Assembly (NCBI RefSeq): GCF_001425945.1 | Contig: NZ_LMEB01000001.1 | Span: 434,001 to 498,000 of the forward strand | DNA: 64,000 bases | Reading direction: 5' to 3' | DNA from: Brevundimonas sp. Root1279 | GTDB lineage: Bacteria > Pseudomonadota > Alphaproteobacteria > Caulobacterales > Caulobacteraceae | In this document: one piece after another, positions 15,551 through 24,559 of the stretch | Position numbering within the stretch: position 1 is the first letter of the stretch | Layout: each line of letters begins with the position of its first letter | Notes under the pieces: generated by a model | Seen by the model: only the letters and a program-made list of their open reading frames with translations | The model's database searches: none | Told to the model about the DNA's origin: nothing | Made by a program: the position numbers and the translations under genes

Positions 15551-15927
15551 GCCGTCTCGACCTCGTAGCCCGCCGCGCTGGCGTCCTTGAAGCCGCCGAG
15601 GTTCAGCACCTCGCCGTAGCCCATGGCCTGCAGCGTCTGTCCGGCCAGGGCCGAGCGGCCGCCCGAGGCGCAGTAGACCACCACCGGCCGGTCCTTGCGC
15701 AGGTCGGCCAGATGGGCGGGCGCGTCCGGGTCGGCGCGGAACTCCAGCATGCCGCGGGGCACGTTCACCGCCCCGGCCAGCTTGCCCGAGGCGGCGATCT
15801 CGGCCGGGTCGCGGACGTCGAGCAGCAGGGCGTCGCGCTCGGCGACCAGGCTGCGCGCCTCGTCGACGGAGATGCGCGGCACGGCGGCGTTGGCGGCTTC
15901 GAGGAAGGACTTCACGGATTCGGGCAT
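15544..15927 (-). CDS. Rhodanese-like domain protein (single domain)
   Basis: A 127-residue single-domain rhodanese. The active-site loop is CASGGRS, with the catalytic cysteine; the upstream LLLDVRDPAEIAASG is the standard CH2A-type motif. Rhodaneses carry sulfane sulfur between donors and acceptors. There is no signal peptide, so it is cytoplasmic. It stands 60 bases downstream of the plsC/PH-like end of the ftsE operon and could be its last gene or have its own promoter. Confidence 0.9.
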   Translation of the reverse strand: MPESVKSFLEAANAAVPRISVDEARSLVAERDALLLDVRDPAEIAASGKLAGAVNVPRGMLEFRADPDAPAHLADLRKDRPVVVYCASGGRSALAGQTLQAMGYGEVLNLGGFKDASAAGYEVETAQ

Positions 15928-15986
15928 GTCGCGGTCTCCTGTGAGGGCGCGCGGAGACTACGCGGGGCGAAGCGAGGGGTGAAGCG

Positions 15987-16388
15987 TCAGCGGAGGGCGA
16001 GATGGTCCAGGAGGCGGTCGAACGCCCGAGGCTCGAAATGCCGGCGGCGCATCGACCCCAGTGTGCGGCCGGCCTTCCGCACCTCAATCACCAGCCATCC
16101 TGCGTCGTCCTCGGTCCGGTGGAACGCGGCCTGGTCCACCATCACGCTCCAGATCGTCAGTCCGTATCGCCTCGCAGAGAGAACGGCGCCGGTCAGGACG
16201 AGCCGGGAGGTGAAGATATGCAGCCCTACGACCGCGAAGATCGCGACCACGAAAAGCCCGGCGGGATAGGCTTCGATCAGTGGACGTTGGACGACCCAGA
16301 GGGCGAGCAGGGCAAAGAGGGTCGTCATGCCGATGAAGAAGGCCAGGTGCTGTCCCGATTGCCGGACGACGACGGTGGGGCCGCTCAC
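15987..16388 (-). CDS. Two-helix membrane protein with PH-like tail, hypothetical
   Basis: A 133-residue protein starting at a GTG that overlaps the plsC stop (GTGA). It has two adjacent membrane helices (HLAFFIGMTTLFALLALWVV; LFVVAIFAVVGLHIF) followed by a short beta-rich region of about 70 residues. That arrangement resembles small bacterial PH-domain/YcxB-like membrane proteins, but the match is by shape only. The tight coupling to plsC suggests it belongs to the same envelope-lipid operon. Confidence 0.6.
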   Translation of the reverse strand: MSGPTVVVRQSGQHLAFFIGMTTLFALLALWVVQRPLIEAYPAGLFVVAIFAVVGLHIFTSRLVLTGAVLSARRYGLTIWSVMVDQAAFHRTEDDAGWLVIEVRKAGRTLGSMRRRHFEPRAFDRLLDHLALR

Positions 16389-17098
16389 GCCCGCCCGGCC
16401 AGCATCGCGTCCGAAGCCGTCTCGATCCGCTCTTCCAGCGTGGCCATGAACTCGGCCCGCTTCAGGCCGGCGGGGATGGCGGGCAGGAATTCGAACACCA
16501 CCAGGCCGGGCTCGCGGCGGAAGCCGTGGGCGGGCCAGTGGACGCCGGAGTTGGTGGCGATCGGGGTGCAGGGGCAGTCGAGGTCGCGGTACAGGGCGGC
16601 GATGCCCGGCTTGTAGTCGGGGGCGGCGCCGACGGGTGCGCGGGTGCCCTCCGGGAAGATCAGGATCTGGCGGCCCTCGGCGAAGCGGGCGCGGGCCTGT
16701 TTGACCATGTCCTTCAGGGCCTTCGAATGGGCCGAGCGGTCGACGGCGATCATCTTGGTCTTCCAGGCGAACCAGCCGATGAAGGGCAGGGGCATCAGCT
16801 CCTTCTTCATGATGAAGCAGTTGTCCGGCAGCACCGCGAACGGGGCGACGATGTCCAGCATGCTCTGGTGCTTGCCGGCCATCAGGGTCGGGCCGGTCGG
16901 GCGATGCTCGAGCCCGCGGAACTCGACCTTGATCCCGGCGATCCAGCGCAGGCCGAACAGGACGAAGCGGGCCCAGTTGCGGATCACCCACATGGCGGCG
17001 CCGTAGGGCATCAGCAGCGCCGGCGACAGGCCGACGGCGAACAGGGCCATGGACAGATAGAGCCACAGCACGAAAACGAGGGAACGCAGGGTGGTCAC
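16385..17098 (-). CDS. plsC: 1-acyl-sn-glycerol-3-phosphate acyltransferase
   Basis: A 237-residue membrane-bound acyltransferase. The catalytic HX4D motif is HQSMLD and the glycerol-3-phosphate-binding motif is FPEGTR. A hydrophobic N-terminus (LVFVLWLYLSMALFAVGL) anchors it to the inner membrane. It adds the second acyl chain to make phosphatidic acid. It is one base from the end of ydcF upstream and overlaps the next gene. The order ftsE, ftsX, ydcF, plsC groups division and envelope functions. Confidence 0.92.
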   Translation of the reverse strand: MTTLRSLVFVLWLYLSMALFAVGLSPALLMPYGAAMWVIRNWARFVLFGLRWIAGIKVEFRGLEHRPTGPTLMAGKHQSMLDIVAPFAVLPDNCFIMKKELMPLPFIGWFAWKTKMIAVDRSAHSKALKDMVKQARARFAEGRQILIFPEGTRAPVGAAPDYKPGIAALYRDLDCPCTPIATNSGVHWPAHGFRREPGLVVFEFLPAIPAGLKRAEFMATLEERIETASDAMLAGRA

Positions 17099-17099
17099 G

Positions 17100-17750
17100 T
17101 CAGGCGGCCTTGGTTCGCCCTTGGGCCTCTGGGGCGGGAGCGGCGTCAGGGGCGGCGGCGGGCTTGTCGCCGGCGACCTTGCCGACCACGGCCCGGCCCA
17201 GGGCCGCGAGGTACTTCATGTATTCGAGGGTCATGCGCCGCGCGGTGACGGCGGCGCGCCACCAGCGCGAGTCGTCCAGCGACGGGGTCTCGACCGCATA
17301 GGGGGTCAGGGTCACGCCCGGAGCGGCGGCCCGGATCTCGGTCAGGGCGCGCGGCATGTGGTAGTCCGAGGTGACCACGATCAGGCTGTCGTAGTCCTTG
17401 GCCCGGGCCCAGGCGGCGATCTCCTGGGCGTTGCCGATGGTGTCCTCGGCCTCGAAGCCCAGGTCGACGCAGCAGTTGAACAGGCGATTCGAGCCCGGGG
17501 TCAGGGCGCGCAGCTCCTGGCGGCGGACCTCGCGGTTGACGCCCGAGATCAGCACCCGTTCGCCCTTGTCCTGCTCCAGCAGGCGGATGGCGGCGTTGAC
17601 GCGCTCGGCCGACGGGCCGGTCAGGGCCACGATGGCGTCCGCGCGCGCGGGCTCCGGCGCGGGCGTATAGCCCCTCACCCGGTCGGCGAAGGCGAACAGC
17701 CCCACCAGCCAGATCAGGACCACAATGGCGATGAAGGTTAGAAACTTCAT
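17100..17750 (-). CDS. YdcF/SanA-family (DUF218) envelope protein
   Basis: A 216-residue protein with one N-terminal membrane helix (TFIAIVVLIWLVGLFAF) and a DUF218 domain. Recognisable motifs are DAIVALTG at the start of the domain, LISGVN, and the conserved VVTSDYHMPRA near residue 140. Relatives (SanA, ElyC) act in envelope integrity, probably on a lipid-linked substrate; the reaction is unsettled. It lies between ftsX (9-base gap) and plsC (1-base gap). Confidence 0.87.
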   Translation of the reverse strand: MKFLTFIAIVVLIWLVGLFAFADRVRGYTPAPEPARADAIVALTGPSAERVNAAIRLLEQDKGERVLISGVNREVRRQELRALTPGSNRLFNCCVDLGFEAEDTIGNAQEIAAWARAKDYDSLIVVTSDYHMPRALTEIRAAAPGVTLTPYAVETPSLDDSRWWRAAVTARRMTLEYMKYLAALGRAVVGKVAGDKPAAAPDAAPAPEAQGRTKAA

Positions 17751-17759
17751 GGCCTTAAC

Positions 17760-18644
17760 CTATCGATGCCCCTTCATGCGCGCCAGCACGGTGATCCGCG
17801 CCACGACAAGCGCCACCGTAGCCGCCAGCAGCGGCGATGGCGAGAGCATGATGACGTCGCTCCATGTCACCGGCAGGGCGGGGGTCAGCCCCTCGCTGCC
17901 GCCGAGGAAGCGGACGCCCGCGACCAGGGCCATGGCCGCCGCGCCGCCGGCGGCCCCGGCGCCCGCCGCCAGCAGGCCGTAGCGGACCTGATAGAGGCCG
18001 GCGATGCGGCCGTCCGAGGCGCCGTTCAGGCTGAGGGTCTCGATGATCCCGTCCTGGGCGGCCATCCCGGCGCGCACGGCGTAGGCGATGGCGGCGGCCG
18101 CGGCGGCTGCGGTCAGCAGGAAGGCGGCGCCCGCGAGGACGGTCAGCAGGCTGGCCGAACGTTCCACCTCCCGCCGCCACAGGCTGTGGTCGTCGATGGT
18201 GGCGTCCACGCCCGCCTGGGCCAGGGCGCGGCTCAGGGTCACGGCGCTGGCCGGCGCCTCGCGGTCGAGGCGGACGGTGACCAGGTGGGGCAGGGGCAGG
18301 TCGGGCAGGACGGCGTCGCCGACCCAGGGGCGCAGCAGGGCCTCGGCGGTCTCGCGGTCCATGGCCGCGGCCTCCTCAACGCCGGTGACCGAGGCCAGGG
18401 CCTGGGCGGCGCGGGCGGCCGCCTCGGCCCCGGTCTCGCCGACGCGCGGGCGGACCTGGACCGTCGCTTCGGACCGCAGCTCGCGGGCCCAGCCGTGGGC
18501 GGCGCGGTCGGCGGCGGCGGCCCCGACGGCGGCGAGGCAGGCGAGGAAGCACAGTACGGCGATGACCGAGGCCAGCCACGGCTCGCCGCCGGCGTCGCGC
18601 GGCAGGATCGGGGCCAGGCGATTGGCGAACAGCCGCTGGATCAT
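17760..18644 (-). CDS. ftsX: Cell-division ABC transporter permease FtsX
   Basis: A 294-residue protein with four membrane helices arranged as one N-terminal helix (VIAVLCFLACLAAVGAAA), a periplasmic loop of about 110 residues, then three helices. This is the FtsX topology. It overlaps ftsE by ATGA. FtsEX controls peptidoglycan hydrolases at the division site. The first 25 residues include a short cytoplasmic tail (RLAPILPRDAGGEPW). Confidence 0.88.
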   Translation of the reverse strand: MIQRLFANRLAPILPRDAGGEPWLASVIAVLCFLACLAAVGAAAADRAAHGWARELRSEATVQVRPRVGETGAEAAARAAQALASVTGVEEAAAMDRETAEALLRPWVGDAVLPDLPLPHLVTVRLDREAPASAVTLSRALAQAGVDATIDDHSLWRREVERSASLLTVLAGAAFLLTAAAAAAAIAYAVRAGMAAQDGIIETLSLNGASDGRIAGLYQVRYGLLAAGAGAAGGAAAMALVAGVRFLGGSEGLTPALPVTWSDVIMLSPSPLLAATVALVVARITVLARMKGHR

Positions 18645-19351
18645 GCGGCGCCGCCCTTGAGCCGCCCGCCTTCGAGGCGCAGCACGCCGGCGCCCGAGCG
18701 CTGGGCCAGGGCCTCGTCATGGGTGGCGATGAGCACGGTCGTGCCCAGTTTGTTGAGGGTCTGGAACAGCTTCAGCAGCCGCTCGCCCATGGCGGCGTCG
18801 ACGCTGCCGGTCGGCTCGTCGGCGATGATCAGCTCAGGGCCCGTGACGACGGCGCGGGCGATGGCCAGCCGCTGCTTCTCGCCGCCGGACAGGATCGGGG
18901 GCTTGTCGTTCAGGCGGTCGGCCAGCCCGACCCACTCCAGCATCTCTTCGACCTCTTCGGCCCAGGCCTCACGCTTGTGGCGGGCCAGGCGGAGCGGCAG
19001 GGCGACGTTGTCGAAGGCCGACAGGTGGTCGAGCAGGCGGAATTCCTGGAACACCACCCCCATTCGCCGGCGGAAGTCGGGCAGGGCGGCGCGCGGCGCA
19101 TCGCCCGCGTCCTCGCCGAACAGCTCAACCATTCCCTCGGTCGGCCGTTCCACCAGGGTAAGCAGCTTCAGCAGGGTCGACTTTCCGGCCCCGGAAGGCC
19201 CGGTAAGAAAGTGGAAAGAGCCGGCTGGCAAAGTGAGGTTAACGTCCCGCAGCACGCCGGGCCGGTCCGCGTAGCCGAAACCGACGCCCGACAGGCGGAC
19301 GGGGGCGGTCGCGGAAGCGGATTCGGTGGCGCGACGGGCGTTAACGGACAT
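18641..19351 (-). CDS. ftsE: Cell-division ATP-binding protein FtsE
   Basis: A 236-residue ABC ATPase. Walker A is GPSGAGKST, the signature is LSGGEKQR, Walker B is ELIIADEP, and the switch histidine is in LIATHDEA. It is paired with ftsX by an ATGA overlap. The first 15 residues are a short extension before the core. It is divergent from the zinc-ribbon gene; the 68-base gap must hold both promoters. Confidence 0.92.
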   Translation of the reverse strand: MSVNARRATESASATAPVRLSGVGFGYADRPGVLRDVNLTLPAGSFHFLTGPSGAGKSTLLKLLTLVERPTEGMVELFGEDAGDAPRAALPDFRRRMGVVFQEFRLLDHLSAFDNVALPLRLARHKREAWAEEVEEMLEWVGLADRLNDKPPILSGGEKQRLAIARAVVTGPELIIADEPTGSVDAAMGERLLKLFQTLNKLGTTVLIATHDEALAQRSGAGVLRLEGGRLKGGAA

Positions 19352-19419
19352 ATATTCTGGGTCAGGACGCGGCTGCGGGCCGCGACAGGAGGGGGCGAAA
19401 AGCCTCTCAGTCGGCGCAC

Positions 19420-20334
19420 ATGATACTGACCTGTCCGTCCTGCGCCACCAGCTATTTCACTCCCGATGAGGCGATCGGCCCGGGCGGCCGTACCGTGCGT
19501 TGCAAGAACTGCAAGCACACCTGGCGCGCGACCCTCGACGAGCCCCTGGAGCTCTCGGCCACGGCTCCTGCCCCGGTCGAGACGCCGTCGTTCGGCCGTC
19601 GCGACGAGCCCGTCGCCGAATCCCTCGCCGAGACGCCCGCGCCCGAGTTGCCGCGCGCCTTCCGCGCCCGCGCCGAGCAGCAGCGCCGCCTGCGCCGCGC
19701 CGCCACGCACGGCGCGGTCTGGGCCGGCCTGGCCTCGGCCTTCGCCATCCTGCTCGTCGCCGCCTGGGTGTTCCGCATCGAGGTGGTCGAGACCGCGCCC
19801 CGCACCGCCGCCGCCTATGCCGCCGTCGGCCTGACCGTGAACCCCACCGGCCTGGAGTTCGAGGCCGTCTCCGCCCGGGCCGCCCCGAACGACCCGGGCA
19901 AGGTGCTGGTCTCGGGCGCCCTCCGGAACGTCCGCGACGACGAACGCATCGCCCCGCCGGTGCGTGTCGCCCTGCTCGACGCCCACGGGGCCGAGATCGG
20001 CCACGCCGTGGTGCGCATCGACGCCGCCCCGGTCCTGCCCGGCAAGGTGCAGGGCTTCGCCGCCCTGATCGCCGACCCCGGCGGCCGCGGCCAGGGCGTC
20101 GGCGTCGACTTCGTGCTGGAGCAGGCCGCGCCGGCCGCGCGCGCCGCCACGCGTAAACGCCAGGAGCCGCAGGAGGCCGTGCCGGCCGCCCCGGCCGCCC
20201 CGGCTTCGCATCGCTCCCTGCCCAAGGCCGAGATCACCGACCTGCGGCCCGCCTCGGCGGAGCGTCCCGGCGCCCGGATGGCCCTCGAGCCGATCGACGC
20301 CGTGCCGGTCTCTCTCGACTCGGCGACGTCCTAG
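19420..20334 (+). CDS. MJ0042-type zinc-ribbon protein with membrane anchor (DUF3426-like)
   Basis: A 304-residue protein. Residues 1-38 are an MJ0042-type zinc finger (CPSC ... CKNC). An acidic, Pro-rich linker follows, then a membrane helix near 110-128 (GLASAFAILLVAAWVF), then a beta-rich domain of about 120 residues and a disordered Ala/Pro tail. The layout (cytoplasmic zinc ribbon, one pass, periplasmic domain) is usual for alphaproteobacterial proteins annotated zinc-ribbon/DUF3426. The function is unknown. It sits 16 bases before a phosphoribosyltransferase gene. Confidence 0.85.
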   Translation: MILTCPSCATSYFTPDEAIGPGGRTVRCKNCKHTWRATLDEPLELSATAPAPVETPSFGRRDEPVAESLAETPAPELPRAFRARAEQQRRLRRAATHGAVWAGLASAFAILLVAAWVFRIEVVETAPRTAAAYAAVGLTVNPTGLEFEAVSARAAPNDPGKVLVSGALRNVRDDERIAPPVRVALLDAHGAEIGHAVVRIDAAPVLPGKVQGFAALIADPGGRGQGVGVDFVLEQAAPAARAATRKRQEPQEAVPAAPAAPASHRSLPKAEITDLRPASAERPGARMALEPIDAVPVSLDSATS

Positions 20335-20350
20335 GCGGTATCCGCCTTTC

Positions 20351-20881
20351 ATGGCCGACGCACCGCAACCGACCGTCCTCCTCCCTGAAGCCGAGGTCGC
20401 GCGCATCGTCGCCGACCTGGCCCGCCAGATCGCCCCCGTCACCGACGACGAGACCGTCGCCGCCGTGCTGCTGACCGGCGGCCTGTGGTTCGCCGCCGAC
20501 CTGACCCGCGCCCTGTCGCGCATCGGCCGCAACGTCCGCTTCGACGCCCTGTGGCTGGCCTCCTACGGCGACGAGCAGAACAGCCGCGGCAAGATCGACG
20601 TCTACGCCCCGTTCCAGCGCCCGATCGCCGGCCGCAAGGTGCTGATCGTCGACGACGTCTTCGACACTGGCCTGTCCCTGGCCGAGGCGGTGCGCATCGC
20701 CAGGGAGGGCGGCGCGTCCGAGGTGCTGACCGTCGTCTTCGCCAAGAAGCCCTGGCCGCTGCCGCGCGCGCCTGAGCCCGACTTCGTCGGCTGGGAGGCG
20801 CCGAACCGGTTCCTGGTCGGCTATGGGCTGGATCACGCGGGCGCGCTGCGCGGCCTGCCGGACGTGTGCGCGCTCGACTAA
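20351..20881 (+). CDS. Phosphoribosyltransferase (hypoxanthine-guanine type)
   Basis: A 176-residue type I phosphoribosyltransferase. The PRPP-binding motif is VLIVDDVFDTGLSL, and the expected flexible-loop region (LWLASYGDEQNSRGK) precedes it. The size and motif fit the Hpt/Gpt group that salvages purine bases; the exact base is not determined. The end of the gene abuts a long inverted repeat shared with the convergent lysA. Confidence 0.85.
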   Translation: MADAPQPTVLLPEAEVARIVADLARQIAPVTDDETVAAVLLTGGLWFAADLTRALSRIGRNVRFDALWLASYGDEQNSRGKIDVYAPFQRPIAGRKVLIVDDVFDTGLSLAEAVRIAREGGASEVLTVVFAKKPWPLPRAPEPDFVGWEAPNRFLVGYGLDHAGALRGLPDVCALD

Positions 20882-20886
20882 GGTGC

Positions 20887-20964
20887 TGGGTTCTAGGGGC
20901 TAGGTTCTAGGGAGGCCCGGCCGCAAAGGCGCGCCCCGGGCCCCTAAAACCTGGCCCCTAGAGC
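20887..20964. repeat. Long imperfect inverted repeat between convergent genes (element A)
   Basis: The left arm (20887-20920) and the reverse complement of the right arm (about 20936-20964) match at about 27 positions with small gaps. Each arm is internally repetitive, with two copies of a TTCTAGGG-like unit on the left. The right arm covers the lysA stop codon and last codons. No T-tract follows, but a strong hairpin between two convergent genes could act as a bidirectional terminator. Confidence 0.65.
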
Positions 20965-22232
20965 CAGTCCGCCTTCGGTTCGCGCGCCCACATTTCCGCG
21001 TAGCTCGGCCGGGGGCGCACCACAGCGACCTGGTCGCCGTTGACCAGCACTTCCGGGACCAGCGGCCGGGAATTGTACTCGCTCGAAAGCACCGCCCCGT
21101 AGGCGCCGGCGCTCATGAAGGCGACCAGATCGCCGGCCTGGATCGGCGGCAGCATCCGCTCGCGGGCGAAGACGTCGGTGGACTCGCAGATCGGGCCGAC
21201 CAGGTCGTAGGGGGCGGGCTCGCCCTCGCGGAGGCGCACCGGGACCAGGTCGTGGAAGGCGTCGTACAGGGCCGGGCGCATCAGGTCGTTCATGCCCGCG
21301 TCCAGCACCAGGAAGCGACGGCCGTCGGCCCGTTCGTTGACCTGGATCACCCGGCTCAGCAGCACCCCGGCGTTGGCGGCCAGCAGCCGGCCGGGCTCGA
21401 AGGCCGCCTCGACGTCCAGGCCGTCCAGCACGCGGGCGCACATGGCGGCGTAGTCGGCGATCGAGGGCAGGTCGGTCTGGCCGTGATAGGGCACGCCCAG
21501 GCCGCCGCCGAGGTCGAGGCGGGTCACCGAATGGCCCTGGGCGCGCAGGGTCTCGGTCATCTCCCGCAGGGTGCGGAAAGCCGTCTCCATGGGCTCCAGC
21601 GTCGTGATCTGGCTGCCGATGTGGCAGGCCAGGCCGACGGGGGTCAGGTGCGGCGAGGCCGAGGCGCGGGCGTAGAGGTCGTAGGCTTCCTCGATCGGCA
21701 CGCCGAACTTGTCGGTCGCGCCGCCGGTGGTGATGCGGGCGTGGCCGCCGGCGCCGATCTTCGGATTGACGCGGATGGCGATGGCCGGGGCGGCGTGCCG
21801 GTCCGCGGCGACGGCGATCAGCCGGTCCAGCTCGGCGCCGCTCTCGACGTTGATCTGGCGCACTCCGGTCTCGACGGCGAAGGCCAGCTCGGCGTCGCTC
21901 TTGCCGACGCCGGAGAAGATGATCCGGCCGGCCGGAATGCCCGCCGCCAGCGCGCGGCGGATCTCGCCCTCGGAGACGGTGTCCGCCCCGCAGCCCAGCT
22001 GGGCCAGGGTGGCCAGGACCGAAAGATTGGAGTTGGCCTTGACCGCAAAGGCGATCAGCCCCTCGCCCAGGGCGCCCGCATGCTGGTCCAGCGCCGCGCG
22101 AAGCAGGCCGTAGTGCCGGGTCAGGGTGGCGGACGAGTAGACATAGGCCGGCGTGCCGACCGCTTCCGCGAGGGCTTCCAGCGACACGCCCTCGGCATGG
22201 AGCGCGCCGTCGATCCGATCAAAATGGTGCAA
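20958..22232 (-). CDS. lysA: Diaminopimelate decarboxylase
   Basis: A 424-residue fold-III PLP decarboxylase. The PLP lysine is in IAFAVKANSN, the phosphate-binding glycines in LDLGGGLGV, the active-site cysteine region in GPICESTDVF, and EPGR is present. It makes lysine from meso-diaminopimelate, the last step of the DAP pathway; dapD of the same pathway is at 31.7 kb. It is the last gene of argH-lptM-lysA. Its stop lies within the arm of an inverted repeat. Confidence 0.95.
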   Translation of the reverse strand: MHHFDRIDGALHAEGVSLEALAEAVGTPAYVYSSATLTRHYGLLRAALDQHAGALGEGLIAFAVKANSNLSVLATLAQLGCGADTVSEGEIRRALAAGIPAGRIIFSGVGKSDAELAFAVETGVRQINVESGAELDRLIAVAADRHAAPAIAIRVNPKIGAGGHARITTGGATDKFGVPIEEAYDLYARASASPHLTPVGLACHIGSQITTLEPMETAFRTLREMTETLRAQGHSVTRLDLGGGLGVPYHGQTDLPSIADYAAMCARVLDGLDVEAAFEPGRLLAANAGVLLSRVIQVNERADGRRFLVLDAGMNDLMRPALYDAFHDLVPVRLREGEPAPYDLVGPICESTDVFARERMLPPIQAGDLVAFMSAGAYGAVLSSEYNSRPLVPEVLVNGDQVAVVRPRPSYAEMWAREPKADWL

Positions 22233-22239
22233 AGAAAAC

Positions 22240-22485
22240 CTAGCGGGGGCTGGAGCCGGGGCCGTCGAACGGATTGGAGCTGGCGCCGTCGATCGGCTGC
22301 TGGCTCGGCGGGCGGTTGACGGTGGCCGGCTCGGTCGGCCCGGGGGCGCGCGAACCCTGCGTCACCTGCGGAATGCTCCGCTCGGTCTGCTTGGTCGGCG
22401 GGGCCTCGAGGTCAGCCATGCGGCCGCAGCCGGCGGCGGTTGCCGCGATCAGGGCGACCGCGCCCACGAGAACGAACTTTTTCAT
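22240..22485 (-). CDS. lptM: Small lipoprotein, LptM/YifL-like
   Basis: An 81-residue lipoprotein. MKKFVLVGAVALIAATAAGC gives a lipobox with the lipidated cysteine at position 20, followed by GRMADLEAPP, the short motif expected for LptM. AGGAGAGCC precedes the ATG and lies inside the end of argH, which decides this start. The tail is Pro/Ser-rich and disordered. LptM helps mature the LptDE LPS-export complex. The position between argH and lysA is the usual one in proteobacteria. Confidence 0.8.
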   Translation of the reverse strand: MKKFVLVGAVALIAATAAGCGRMADLEAPPTKQTERSIPQVTQGSRAPGPTEPATVNRPPSQQPIDGASSNPFDGPGSSPR

Positions 22486-22496
22486 CCTGGCTCTCC

Positions 22497-23927
22497 TCAA
22501 GCGAGACGGGTCTTCCATTCGGCGATACGCGCACGGACCTGATCCGGCGCGGTGCCCCCGAAGCTTTGCCGACTGGCGCAGGAAGCCTCAGGTGTCAGCA
22601 CCTTGTACACCCCTTCCGTCACGCCGGGATGCAGGGACTGCAATTCTTCCAACGGCAGTTGCGACAGGTCCACGCCCAGGCTCTCGGCGCGCTTCACCGC
22701 CGCGCCGGTGACGTGGTGCGCCTTGCGGAACGGCAGGTTCAGCTCGCGCACCAGCCAGTCGGCCAGGTCCGTGGCGGTCGAGAAGCCCGAACCGGCCGCG
22801 GCGCGCATGCGCTCCGTGTTCGGCTGAAGGGCCGAGACCATGGCGGTCATGGCGCCCAGCGCCAGGGTCAGGGCGTCGAAGGCCTCGAACACCGGCGGCT
22901 TGTCCTCCTGCATGTCCTTCGAATAGGCCAGCGGCAGGCCCTTCATCACCGTCGACAGGGCGACCAGCGAACCCATGATGCGGCCGGTCTTGGCGCGGAC
23001 CAGTTCGGCGGCGTCGGGGTTGCGCTTCTGCGGCATGATCGACGAGCCGGTGGTCAGGTCGTCGGGGAGGGTGACGAAGCCGAACTGCGGCGTCATCCAG
23101 ACTACGATCTCCTCGGCCAGGCGCGACAGGTGGCCGGCCGCGATCGAGGCGGCGGCCAGGCTCTCGAGGGCGAAATCACGGTCGGAGACGGCGTCCAGCG
23201 AATTGCCCATCGGCCGGTCGAAGCCGAGGGCCTCGGCGGTGGCGTGGCGGTCGATGGGGAAGGGCGAACCGGCCAGGGCGGCGGCGCCCAGCGGGTTCTC
23301 GTTCATGCGGGTCCGGGCGTCGGCGAAGCGCGAGGCGTCGCGGCCGAACATCTCGACATAGGCCATCAGGTGGTGGCCGAAGGTCACCGGCTGGGCTGGC
23401 TGCAGATGGGTGAAGCCCGGCATCAGGTCGCCGGCGTGCTGCTCGGCGCGAACCAGCAGGGCGGCCTGCAGGCCCTTCAGTTGCTCGCCGGCGCGGTCGC
23501 AGGCGTCGCGCACCCAGAGGCGGAAGTCGGTGGCCACCTGGTCATTGCGGCTGCGCGCGGTGTGCAGCCGGCCCGACGGTTCGCCGATCAGCTCCGCCAG
23601 CCGGGCCTCCACATTCATGTGGATGTCCTCGAACTGGTCGCGGAACGGGAAGCTGCCGTCCAGGATCTCGGCCTCGATGGCGTCCAGTCCGCCGAGGATG
23701 GCGTCGGCGTCGGCCTGGGAAATGATTTGCCGCGCCGCCAGCATGCGGCAATGCGCCCGCGAACCGGCCAGGTCCTGGGCCCACAAACGCCTGTCCACGC
23801 CGATAGAGACGTTGATCGCCTGCATGATGTCGGCCGGCTTCGCAGAGAAGCGGCCGCCCCACATGTCTTGACCTTTCTGGCCCTGAGAGGCTTTGGTCAC
23901 GGGATCGGGAGGCGTTTGAGCAGACAT
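22497..23927 (-). CDS. argH: Argininosuccinate lyase
   Basis: A 476-residue fumarase-superfamily lyase. The signature loop [12 protein letters not shown] is present, as are [12 protein letters not shown] and the N-terminal WGGRF. It splits argininosuccinate to arginine and fumarate. Two starts are possible. The ATG at 23927 overlaps the divergent tlpA start codon (CATG). An ATG at 23864 directly before WGGRF has a better ribosome-binding site (GAAAGG), and the intervening 20 codons have unusually low GC3. I keep the longer form because the extra residues resemble those in relatives. Confidence 0.93.
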   Translation of the reverse strand: MSAQTPPDPVTKASQGQKGQDMWGGRFSAKPADIMQAINVSIGVDRRLWAQDLAGSRAHCRMLAARQIISQADADAILGGLDAIEAEILDGSFPFRDQFEDIHMNVEARLAELIGEPSGRLHTARSRNDQVATDFRLWVRDACDRAGEQLKGLQAALLVRAEQHAGDLMPGFTHLQPAQPVTFGHHLMAYVEMFGRDASRFADARTRMNENPLGAAALAGSPFPIDRHATAEALGFDRPMGNSLDAVSDRDFALESLAAASIAAGHLSRLAEEIVVWMTPQFGFVTLPDDLTTGSSIMPQKRNPDAAELVRAKTGRIMGSLVALSTVMKGLPLAYSKDMQEDKPPVFEAFDALTLALGAMTAMVSALQPNTERMRAAAGSGFSTATDLADWLVRELNLPFRKAHHVTGAAVKRAESLGVDLSQLPLEELQSLHPGVTEGVYKVLTPEASCASRQSFGGTAPDQVRARIAEWKTRLA

Positions 23928-24549
23928 GAAGGTCTCGAAGGCGGCGATGATTGGTGTCGCGGGCGTGCTGCTGATCGGTGCGATCGGCGGCGCGGCGTTG
24001 CTATACGCCAATCGCGGCGGGAACCACAGCGCCCAGGCGTCCGAACCGGCCGCGAAAAGCGAACTGGCCCGCTTCGCCACCGGCACCATCGCCCGGCTCG
24101 AAACGCCGGCCGAGCTGGTGACCGCCCCGGACTATGTCTTCAAGACCCGCGACGGCGCCCCGACCAAGCTGTCGGACTTCCGCGGCAAGGTGGTGGTGGT
24201 CAATCTCTGGGCCATGTGGTGCGCCCCATGCCGGACCGAGATGCCGACCCTGGCCCAGCTGGCCGTCGACTATCAGGGCAAGGACGTCGTCGTCCTGCCG
24301 ATCAACGTCGACGTCGAGGACAAGGTCGCCGACGCGAAGAGCTTCATCGACGTCAACGAGCCCCTGCCGCTCTACAGCGACACCAAGTTCCAGCTGCCCT
24401 TCGAGCTGCCCGGCAAGGGCAAGATGCCCCAGACGGTCATCCTCGACCGCCAGGGCCGCATCCGGGCGAACATGTCCGGCGAGGCCAATTGGGCGGGCCC
24501 GGAAGCCAAGGCGCTGATCGACGCCCTGCTGGCTGAGCCCGCCACCTAG
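23926..24549 (+). CDS. TlpA-family thiol:disulfide reductase
   Basis: A 207-residue protein with an N-terminal membrane anchor ([21 protein letters not shown]) and a periplasmic thioredoxin fold. The active site is WCAPC in [16 protein letters not shown], and the cis-proline is in KMPQTVILD. TlpA-type proteins reduce disulfides in the periplasm, often for cytochrome c or cytochrome oxidase maturation. It is divergent from argH, and the two start codons overlap if the longer ArgH is used, leaving the promoters inside coding sequence. Confidence 0.9.
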   Translation: MKVSKAAMIGVAGVLLIGAIGGAALLYANRGGNHSAQASEPAAKSELARFATGTIARLETPAELVTAPDYVFKTRDGAPTKLSDFRGKVVVVNLWAMWCAPCRTEMPTLAQLAVDYQGKDVVVLPINVDVEDKVADAKSFIDVNEPLPLYSDTKFQLPFELPGKGKMPQTVILDRQGRIRANMSGEANWAGPEAKALIDALLAEPAT

Positions 24550-24559
24550 GCGAACCTAC

